Assembly (NCBI GenBank): GCA_035252155.1
Contig: DATFDL010000022.1
Span: forward strand, 1-10,349
Direction of reading: 5' to 3'
Origin: JAICLL01 sp035252155
Lineage (GTDB): Bacteria; Planctomycetota; Planctomycetia; Pirellulales; JAICIG01
Length of the DNA: 10,349 nt
A program made the translations under genes and the position numbers. The notes under the pieces are model-generated. The model did no database searches. It had not been told where the DNA came from and saw only the letters and a program-made list of their open reading frames with translations. Positions 5,258 to 10,349 of this stretch are shown here, piece after piece (the stretch's first letter is position 1; each line of letters begins with the position of its first letter).

Positions 5258-5836
5258 TTATGCCAGCGGGTCGTCGAGCGAATCGAGGCCGAGCGTGTCG
5301 ATGGACTGCGAGAGAGGATCGTTGGGCGAGGGCGACGAGGGCGGCCGGTCGGTCGGGCGGACCACGATCCGTGTCCCACGCACCTCGACCACCTGCACCC
5401 ATTGGCCTTTTTCGATGGCGATGCCCTCGCTCAGGGCGTCATAGCTGCGGCCGTCGATCACCACGGCGCCGCTGGGCAACATCAGGCTCTTGGCCTCGCC
5501 TACGCGGCCCAGCAGGGTTTTCAGAGTGCGGCGGTCGTCGAAGTCGGGCAACACTTCGTCGCTGGTGGGTACGCCCAACAAGATGCGCCGCCCCATCGTG
5601 GTTTCGGGCCACCAGTGGACCGCGGTAATCAATACCGCCGGCAACGCGATCACCGCCGCCCCCAAAAAGCTCACGCCGTACCAGGGGCCGCGATAAAACG
5701 CCAGGCCGATCGCGCTGAAGACCGAGGCGATCGACAGAAAGCCGATCACCCCGCCCGACGGCACAAAGACCTCGAGAATGGCCAGCGACAAACCGACCAG
5801 CATCAACACGGCGGCCCAAGCCAGCGGATCTAACAT
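5258..5836 (-). CDS. Short NfeD-family membrane protein
   Basis: This 192-residue membrane protein has three hydrophobic segments (about 5-25, 29-48 and 54-76). They are followed by a cytoplasmic or periplasmic NfeD C-terminal OB-fold domain at about 108-161 (GRVGEAKSLMLPSG, VVIDGRSYDALSEG, WVQVVEVRGTRIVVRP). A disordered proline- and serine-rich tail ends the protein. NfeD OB domains are thought to act with stomatin-like or ClpP-like membrane partners. It lies 114 bases downstream of the long NfeD gene on the same strand, so the two probably share a transcript and complex. The ATG at 5836 has a GAGGGG Shine-Dalgarno-like site ahead. It lacks the protease domain of the long form, as in other truncated NfeD types. 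Confidence 0.85.
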   Translation of the reverse strand: MLDPLAWAAVLMLVGLSLAILEVFVPSGGVIGFLSIASVFSAIGLAFYRGPWYGVSFLGAAVIALPAVLITAVHWWPETTMGRRILLGVPTSDEVLPDFDDRRTLKTLLGRVGEAKSLMLPSGAVVIDGRSYDALSEGIAIEKGQWVQVVEVRGTRIVVRPTDRPPSSPSPNDPLSQSIDTLGLDSLDDPLA

Positions 5837-5842
5837 GGCAGG

Positions 5843-5848
5843 CCCCTC
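5843..5848 (-). promoter_or_regulatory. Ribosome binding site of the short NfeD gene
   Basis: GAGGGG on the minus strand, 6 bases before the ATG at 5836, immediately follows the base of the intercistronic inverted repeat. It would be exposed next to that hairpin. Confidence 0.5.
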
Positions 5849-5951
5849 AGGAACGGACGAAAAATAACTTCGACAATTTGATTTGCCCTCACCTGGCCTC
5901 TCCCGGAGGGAGAGGAAATTCTAGGACGAAGTTACTTTTTCGTCCGTTCCT
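5849..5951. repeat. 103-bp inverted-repeat element between the two NfeD genes
   Basis: Arms at 5849-5872 (AGGAACGGACGAAAAA, then TAACTTCG) and 5927-5951 are reverse complements except for one inserted base. Inside lies a second perfect hairpin, CCTCTCCC / GGGAGAGG (5897-5915), with a GGA loop. The right arm shares its last base with the stop codon of the long NfeD gene, and the left arm ends just before the next gene's ribosome binding site. It fills the intercistronic space and would form a strong RNA structure in a joint transcript. The inner core resembles a CCTCTCCC-type repeat found in many bacterial genomes. Confidence 0.75.
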
Positions 5952-8263
5952 CAACTTAACCCACGAACCACGACGCGGTGCCCGCGCACCTCGACCACCT
6001 CGACCGGGCAGCCTCGGTCGATAAACTCGCCGTCGGTCAACACGTCGACCAGTTGATCGCCGAAGCGGGCCTTGCCGCCGGGCACCAGCGGCGTGAAGCT
6101 GGTGCCGCGGCTGCCCAGCAAATGATCGAGCTGCGCCAGCGCCTCGCGCTCGGTGATCCGCGACAGCTCTTCGTCGGTGGGCGGCGTCAGCACCATGTGA
6201 TTGAACATCGGGGCGTGCGGCAGGTAACGCCGCATCAGCATGGCGGCCACCACCGTGCCGATGCCGGCGCCGGTGAGCACCAGCAGGCTGTTGCGCAGTT
6301 GGTGCAGTTGATAATCGTTGCGTGGCAGCACAAAGGTTTGACTCGCCAGAATCAACGAGCCGATGATCATCAACCCGCCGAACAGCCCGAAAATTCCAAA
6401 GCCCGGCAAGACGAAGACTTCGAGCGCCAAGCACGTGACGCCAGCCAAGAAGAGCAGCACTTCGAGCCAGCCGGCCGTGCCGCCCAGATAGGCGCTCCAA
6501 AAATAGAGCAAGAAGCAGAGCGCGGCGATCAGCCCGCCCAGGCCGATGCCCGGCGACTGCAACTCGGCGTACAAGGCCGCGAATCCCAGCAGCAACAAAA
6601 AGATTGAAACGCCGGGCGAGTTCAAGGCGTCGATGAGAAAGTCGGCCCAGTTCGGCTCGGCCAGCTTCACGTCGTCCTGCAGGCCATAGAGCGCTTTCAG
6701 CCCTTCAAAATCGTCGACCACGGCATCGGCCAGTCCGAACTCCAGCGCCTCTTCGCCCTTGACCTGAAACCGAGTGTTGTCGTTCGTGACGGCTTGCTCG
6801 CGCTGCCACTGTGGGGCGTCTTTGAGCTTGGCGGCTTCGTCCTCGCTGAAATAATCGACCAGCCCATCGGACTTCCGCTTGTAGCGAAAGACCACATTCC
6901 GGGGATCGACCATCGCGGCGGCCAGCGACGGCGAGCGATGCTTGTCGGTGGCGAGCTCGGCCACCGAGACGGCCGTGGCTTGCCGCTCGTCGTCTTCCAT
7001 CGGATCGTTGCCCGATCCGCCGAGCACGGCCCCCGGCCGCATGACGATCTGATCGCAGGCCAGCGCCAGAAACGCCGCGTCGCCGCGAGCCTCGCGGGGA
7101 ATGTATGCCACAGTGCGGCGCTGCGCGCTGTCGAGCGACTTCAAATAGTTGGCCAGGTTGATGCTTTCGCTGGGCGAGCCGCCGGCGCTATCGATCCACA
7201 GGCAAATCAGGTTGGCGTCGTGATCGCGGATTTGCTTTTCGACGAGCGTCTGCACCTGGTCGGCCGCGCTGGCCGAGATCGGTCCCTTAATGTCGATGCG
7301 CACCGGCTCGAGCGCCCCGAGCAACGATAGATCGTCTTGCACGGCGCTGGCCGGCAGCCCCAGTGCCTTGGCCACCGCAGCGCGATCGTTGGCCAGAAAA
7401 CTGGCAAATCCCAGGTCGCGCGCTTGCTGGCCGGTAAAGAGACCGGGCTTGCCGGCCGCGATCAACACGTCCGACTTGGCGATCTTGCGGTGGCGCTTGA
7501 GCTCTTCCAGCCGGTCTGCGCGCACAAACTCGCGGCTGACGTCGGTCTCGACCACGCGCAGCTCGATCGACTTGTCGAGCATCTTGCGGGCCACATCGGC
7601 GGGAATGGTTCTCCGCTTGTCGGCAATGTCGACATAAGCATTCAGAATCAAGGGCGTGACCCCGTCTTCGGTCCGGCCCGCCTCGCCGATTTGAGCGTCT
7701 TCGCTCATGATGATTTCTTCGCAGGCCATCGCCACCAGTACGCCGTGGCCGGTAATGGTTTCGGGCAAGTAGGCCACGGTGGTGGCGCCGTCGAGATTGG
7801 GTCCGCGCAGATAGCGGGCCAGATCGAGCGCCTTGCCAAACTCGCTGTCGCCGGGACGAAGCTCGAAGATCAACACCGGCCATTGGCCCGTTTCCTTGGC
7901 CTTTTTAATGGTGTCGGTCACGGCCCGGCGCAGCCGGTTTTCGACGCGGTCGGTAATGGGCTGGTTGACGACAATCAACTGCCCAACGCGTTCGCGGCGA
8001 TCGGCAAGCCGCTCTGGGGGAGGCGGGGCGGGATTGTCGGCGGGCTCAGGGCGCTGGGCGTCGGGCTGTACCGCCTCGGCCTGCCTTCTGTCGGCCTGCA
8101 CTGTGTCGGCCGGATCGGCATCGGCCGCTTGGGCGACGGCGGCGGCGAAGCCAAAGGTGGCTGCCAAGCTGATGGCGACCGACCAGCCGAAGGCGATCAA
8201 GGCCATCGCCAGAAGCATCGGCGAGCGTGTTTTCGACAAGTCAACTCCGTACAGATTGAGCAT
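5951..8263 (-). CDS. Long NfeD-family protein with two ClpP-like domains, active-site serines apparently lost
   Basis: This 770-residue envelope protein starts with a signal peptide or anchor (about 17-46, ending VAQAADA) and a charged, proline-rich linker (48-88). Two ClpP/crotonase-like domains follow: one at about 95-310 (VAYLPETITGHGVLVAMACEEI, 163-184) and one at about 320-530 (LWIDSAGGSPSESINLANYL 355-374; AYIPREARGDAAFLALACDQI 386-406). Next come five hydrophobic segments (about 552-677), then an NfeD OB domain (about 715-770; VLTDGEFIDRG, VEVVEVRGHRVVVRG). The family's protease serine normally lies in an SAG-type segment. Here GHG (172-174) and GDA (394-396) stand there, so it may be a scaffold or chaperone rather than a protease. 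ATG 8263 is chosen for the GGAGG four bases ahead; the frame is open to 8362. Confidence 0.88.
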   Translation of the reverse strand: MLNLYGVDLSKTRSPMLLAMALIAFGWSVAISLAATFGFAAAVAQAADADPADTVQADRRQAEAVQPDAQRPEPADNPAPPPPERLADRRERVGQLIVVNQPITDRVENRLRRAVTDTIKKAKETGQWPVLIFELRPGDSEFGKALDLARYLRGPNLDGATTVAYLPETITGHGVLVAMACEEIIMSEDAQIGEAGRTEDGVTPLILNAYVDIADKRRTIPADVARKMLDKSIELRVVETDVSREFVRADRLEELKRHRKIAKSDVLIAAGKPGLFTGQQARDLGFASFLANDRAAVAKALGLPASAVQDDLSLLGALEPVRIDIKGPISASAADQVQTLVEKQIRDHDANLICLWIDSAGGSPSESINLANYLKSLDSAQRRTVAYIPREARGDAAFLALACDQIVMRPGAVLGGSGNDPMEDDERQATAVSVAELATDKHRSPSLAAAMVDPRNVVFRYKRKSDGLVDYFSEDEAAKLKDAPQWQREQAVTNDNTRFQVKGEEALEFGLADAVVDDFEGLKALYGLQDDVKLAEPNWADFLIDALNSPGVSIFLLLLGFAALYAELQSPGIGLGGLIAALCFLLYFWSAYLGGTAGWLEVLLFLAGVTCLALEVFVLPGFGIFGLFGGLMIIGSLILASQTFVLPRNDYQLHQLRNSLLVLTGAGIGTVVAAMLMRRYLPHAPMFNHMVLTPPTDEELSRITEREALAQLDHLLGSRGTSFTPLVPGGKARFGDQLVDVLTDGEFIDRGCPVEVVEVRGHRVVVRGLS

Positions 8264-8267
8264 TGGG

Positions 8268-8272
8268 CCTCC
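8268..8272 (-). promoter_or_regulatory. Shine-Dalgarno site deciding the long NfeD start
   Basis: GGAGG on the minus strand lies four bases before the ATG at 8263. Neither upstream in-frame ATG (8362 and 8290) has a comparable site. Confidence 0.65.
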
Positions 8273-8395
8273 GGGCGCATTATCGCGCATTGCCCAGCGA
8301 TGTGCGGCGGCCTGAGAGGCGGTTTTCTCAGCAGGCACTTTCCTCAGCGATGCGCCGCGCAAGGTATTGGCCAGTTTGGCCTTTCGACCGCTTAG

Positions 8396-8423
8396 ATTAT
8401 AAAGCGGTGGCGCGGCGAGTCAA
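8396..8423 (-). promoter_or_regulatory. Sigma70-type promoter of the NfeD operon
   Basis: On the minus strand, TTGACT (8423-8418) and a perfect TATAAT (8401-8396) are separated by 16 bases. The expected leader is about 125 bases. It contains a 6-bp hairpin, CTGAGA / TCTCAG (8312-8331). Confidence 0.7.
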
Positions 8424-8468
8424 ACTGCGCGCCTCGGCACAGCCGTTAAACTCCCGCACCATAAATGC

Positions 8469-8497
8469 TTGGGACGTGCCCCGCGCGGCGGTATACT
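8469..8497 (+). promoter_or_regulatory. Promoter of the AIM24-family gene
   Basis: TTGGGA (8469-8474; 4 of 6 to consensus) and TATACT (8492-8497; 5 of 6) are separated by 17 bases. Transcription would start about 48 bases before the ATG at 8552. With the NfeD promoter at 8396-8423 this makes a compact divergent promoter region within the 288-base gene-free gap 8264-8551. Confidence 0.6.
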
Positions 8498-8551
8498 CAT
8501 CGGCGGCCCCCGCTGGCCCTTCTGCAAACCATTGATTGAAAGGCGCATCCC

Positions 8552-9343
8552 ATGGCTGACGAAATCGACTACCAAATCTTCGGCTCCGAAATGCAATACG
8601 CCGAAATCACGCTCGACCCCAGCGAGGTGGTGATCGCCGAACCGGGCATGATGATGTACATGACGCCCGGCATTCAGATGGAGACGGTGTTTGGCGATCC
8701 TTCGGCCAAGGGCGGCGGGTTTTGGAGCAAAGTGGCCGCCGCCGGCAAACGGGCGCTGACCGGCGAATCGGTCTTCATCACCACGTTTCGCAACGCGGCG
8801 GCGGCCCGAGAGCATGTGGCTTTCGCCGCCCCCTATCCCGGCAAAATCTTGCCGATGCACCTCGACCAGCTCGGCGGCGAGCTGATCTGCCAGAAAGACT
8901 CGTTCATCTGCGCCGCGCGGGGCGTGCAGATCGGCATCGCGTTTCAGAAGAAGATCGGCGTGGGCTTGTTTGGCGGCGAGGGTTTCATCATGCAGCGGCT
9001 CACCGGCGACGGCATCGCCCTGGTCCACGCCGGCGGCACGATGATGCACCGCAAGCTCGCTCCCGGCCAAACGTTGAAGCTCGACACAGGCTGCCTGGTG
9101 GCAATGACCTCCGGCGTGACCTACGACATTCAGTTTGTGGGCGGCATCAAGAACACGCTTTTCGGCGGCGAGGGCTTGTTCTTTGCCACGCTCACCGGGC
9201 CAGGCGAGATCTGGTGTCAGTCGTTGCCCTTCTCGCGTCTGGCCGGCCGCGTGCTGGCCAACGCCCCGCAAAGCGGCGGCAGCCGCGAAGAAGGCTCGAT
9301 CCTCGGCGGCATCGGCCGGCTGATCGGGGGAGATAATGAGTAG
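8552..9343 (+). CDS. TIGR00266/AIM24-family protein
   Basis: This 263-residue protein is a predicted beta-rich (trypsin/carbohydrate-binding-like fold) member of the TIGR00266/AIM24 family, whose biochemical role in bacteria is not settled. The yeast relative AIM24 is mitochondrial. Visible family segments are VIAEPGMMMYM (27-37), GGGFWSKV (54-61), GESVFITTFR (71-80), VGLFGGEGFIMQRLTGDG (137-154) and KNTLFGGEGLFFATLTGPG (200-218). The two GLFGGEG-type segments show the internal repeat. No signal peptide or membrane segment is seen. A weak AAGG eight bases before the ATG may be the ribosome binding site. It is divergent from the NfeD operon and could share its control. It ends 77 bases from the convergent DUF4304-like gene, and no clear terminator lies between them. 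Confidence 0.9.
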   Translation: MADEIDYQIFGSEMQYAEITLDPSEVVIAEPGMMMYMTPGIQMETVFGDPSAKGGGFWSKVAAAGKRALTGESVFITTFRNAAAAREHVAFAAPYPGKILPMHLDQLGGELICQKDSFICAARGVQIGIAFQKKIGVGLFGGEGFIMQRLTGDGIALVHAGGTMMHRKLAPGQTLKLDTGCLVAMTSGVTYDIQFVGGIKNTLFGGEGLFFATLTGPGEIWCQSLPFSRLAGRVLANAPQSGGSREEGSILGGIGRLIGGDNE

Positions 9344-9420
9344 ATGTCGCGGCGTCGTCATTGATGTCTCGTTCAGTATGGGTTTGGCCGCCGTTCTACG
9401 GAGGGCTGCACGGTCGCGCC

Positions 9421-10065
9421 CTAGCGACCCTTTGGGACGGGCACGCCATGTTTCCGAAGGATGTTTTTTAAGGCGAACCTCGCGCCCGAGGCGAACCTGG
9501 GCGTGACCGCCAATCCCATCTCGCTAAAGCGAATTGCAAACTGGACGTTCCCGAGATAATCGTGAACTCGTGCCAAGAGCAACATCTTCCCTGTATCTGT
9601 TAATGGAAGAAGCTCATCGAGGGCGGCGTCATCGAAGGCGTCCGGCGTGATATCGACAAAAGGATGCGGAAACGAACTGTACCTCTCGAACACGGGTCGC
9701 CCGCGCTCCTCATAACAAGCAACAAGATCGGCGGCGGCCACCTCGCCCGCATCGTATGGCCACCAATGGTCGTGCTCGCCCTCCCATGTCAAGCGAGAAA
9801 ATATCTCGCAGTAGCCTTGTTGAATATCGCTGGCAATCGTACCCCCGTCTGACCCGCCTGGGCGAGGTAGGAAAGTCATATGGACGCCGAGGTTCACGCA
9901 ACACGATCCGCCGGCCATCCGCGCCTGAACATCGAGCCAATTGATCACCGGATCGCGCAAACGCATCCAACCGTTGTGCTGCGCAGCAAAACCATCAGCG
10001 CGCAGAACCGGGGCAAATCGCGACTTAAGCAGCTTCGCAAACCATCGGGCATTCTTGGCTGCCAT
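9421..10065 (-). CDS. DUF4304-like protein of unknown function
   Basis: This 214-residue protein looks like a DUF4304 member; no biochemical function is known to me. The typical opening is present: ARWFAKLLKSRFAPVLRADGF (6-26), then a tryptophan- and arginine-rich strand (NGWMRLRDPVINWLDVQ, 31-47), CCVNLGVHMTFLP (55-67) and a WWPY segment at 101-104. There is no signal peptide or membrane segment, so it should be cytoplasmic. The start at 10065 has no Shine-Dalgarno site. It lies alone between a convergent AIM24-family gene and an insertion sequence, which suggests accessory status. Proteins of this kind are scattered and often solitary; an immunity or recognition role would be speculation. 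Confidence 0.6.
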   Translation of the reverse strand: MAAKNARWFAKLLKSRFAPVLRADGFAAQHNGWMRLRDPVINWLDVQARMAGGSCCVNLGVHMTFLPRPGGSDGGTIASDIQQGYCEIFSRLTWEGEHDHWWPYDAGEVAAADLVACYEERGRPVFERYSSFPHPFVDITPDAFDDAALDELLPLTDTGKMLLLARVHDYLGNVQFAIRFSEMGLAVTPRFASGARFALKNILRKHGVPVPKGR

Positions 10066-10288
10066 GTCAAAACTTAACCGAAAAGGTGCGCCCCGAAAGC
10101 GCTCGTGAACGTCCTTGTCGTGCCTTATTGCGGATTCGAAAGCCTGCGCGGCTCGCGGTCCTTAAAAGATGCCGCCGGCTTGCCCGGCCGGAGTTTCACG
10201 CTCGCCGTCTAAGAGCCTATCCGATTACCTGAACATCCGGCCACAGGCGTCCGTAGTGCAGATGAGGAAACCAATACTCGATCTGCAT

Positions 10289-10293
10289 GGAGG
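10289..10293 (+). promoter_or_regulatory. Ribosome binding site of the transposase-like frame
   Basis: GGAGG lies five bases before the ATG at 10299. It selects this start over the in-frame ATG at 10287, which has no site ahead of it. It is among the best ribosome binding sites in the window. Confidence 0.6.
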
Positions 10294-10298
10294 TGCAT

Positions 10299-10349
10299 AT
10301 GGCCAAGCGACTGCCGTCAAAGTTTCACCATGTCCCCGACGCGTTGTGG
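10299..10349 (+). CDS. Transposase N-terminus (IS5/IS4-like), partial
   Basis: Seventeen codons, MAKRLPSKFHHVPDALW, run off the right edge. The ending VPDALW resembles the opening helix of IS5-family transposases (commonly a D-x-x-W followed by a leucine- and proline-rich turn). This, the preceding GGAGG and the IS-like end upstream support a transposase, but too little is present to assign a subgroup. The catalytic DDE residues lie beyond the window. Confidence 0.5.
   Translation, partial: MAKRLPSKFHHVPDALW

Larger units (their letters stand above)
10213..10349 (+). mobile_element. Left end of a probable IS5-type insertion sequence, cut by the window edge
   Basis: GAGCCTATCCGATTACC at 10213 resembles terminal repeats of IS5-group elements. 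The preceding TAA (10210-10212) could be the short TNA-type target duplication known for some members. An N-terminal transposase-like reading frame with a strong ribosome binding site starts 86 bases in. The right end and matching terminal repeat lie outside the window, so the boundary is provisional. Confidence 0.5.

Noticed and set aside
5092..5379. Minus-strand frame of 95 codons overlapping the short NfeD end
   Set aside because: Arginine- and proline-rich shadow frame of the NfeD gene and following gap.
7337..8395. Plus-strand open frame of 352 codons
   Set aside because: Antisense to the long NfeD gene, glycine- and histidine-rich, no domain; the NfeD frame shows clear family motifs.
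8420..9361. Minus-strand open frame of 313 codons
   Set aside because: Antisense to the AIM24-family gene, which has strong family motifs, a promoter and a start; this frame is histidine- and alanine-rich shadow.
10066..10209. Possible small RNA or tRNA in the gap before the insertion sequence
   Set aside because: No cloverleaf, conserved loop or convincing hairpin plus T-run was found; only short GC-rich self-complementary bits near 10171-10190.

Overview
The window looks like chromosomal DNA from a GC-rich planctomycete, probably of the Pirellulales. This is inferred from gene content (a long NfeD protein with two ClpP-like domains, a CehA/McbA-type metallohydrolase, a TIGR00266/AIM24 protein), from the scarcity of Shine-Dalgarno sites, and from intergenic spaces full of short hairpin repeats. 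No rRNA, tRNA or CRISPR was seen.

Layout. Positions 1-908 hold a palindromic repeat and a plus-strand SpoU/TrmH-type RNA methyltransferase. Positions 909-1193 carry no gene and are mostly a 189-bp nested palindrome. Two minus-strand genes follow: a 3-hydroxybutyrate-dehydrogenase-like SDR (1194-1976) and a secreted CehA/McbA-like protein (2154-3671). They are separated by three REP-like hairpins, each with a GTAG head. Positions 3672-4012 have no gene. They hold more GTAG-headed repeats and a rho-independent terminator that closes a minus-strand toxin-antitoxin operon (ParD-like antitoxin 4597-4965, zeta-like kinase toxin 4013-4597). That operon has its own promoter, with a palindromic operator inside it. 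Next come two minus-strand NfeD-family genes (long form 5951-8263, short form 5258-5836), separated by a 103-bp inverted-repeat element. A divergent promoter region (8264-8551) separates them from a plus-strand AIM24-family gene (8552-9343). A minus-strand DUF4304-like gene (9421-10065) follows, and the right edge cuts into a probable IS5-type insertion sequence (from about 10213).

Functionally, the two NfeD genes probably form one transcription unit for membrane-associated quality control. The toxin-antitoxin pair is a self-contained accessory module. The other genes are housekeeping or metabolic genes with no evident partnership. The least-described content lies between the genes: repeats with a shared GTAG-plus-hairpin design, two of which differ only by compensatory base-pair swaps, and several repeats that touch or contain the stop codon of the neighbouring gene.
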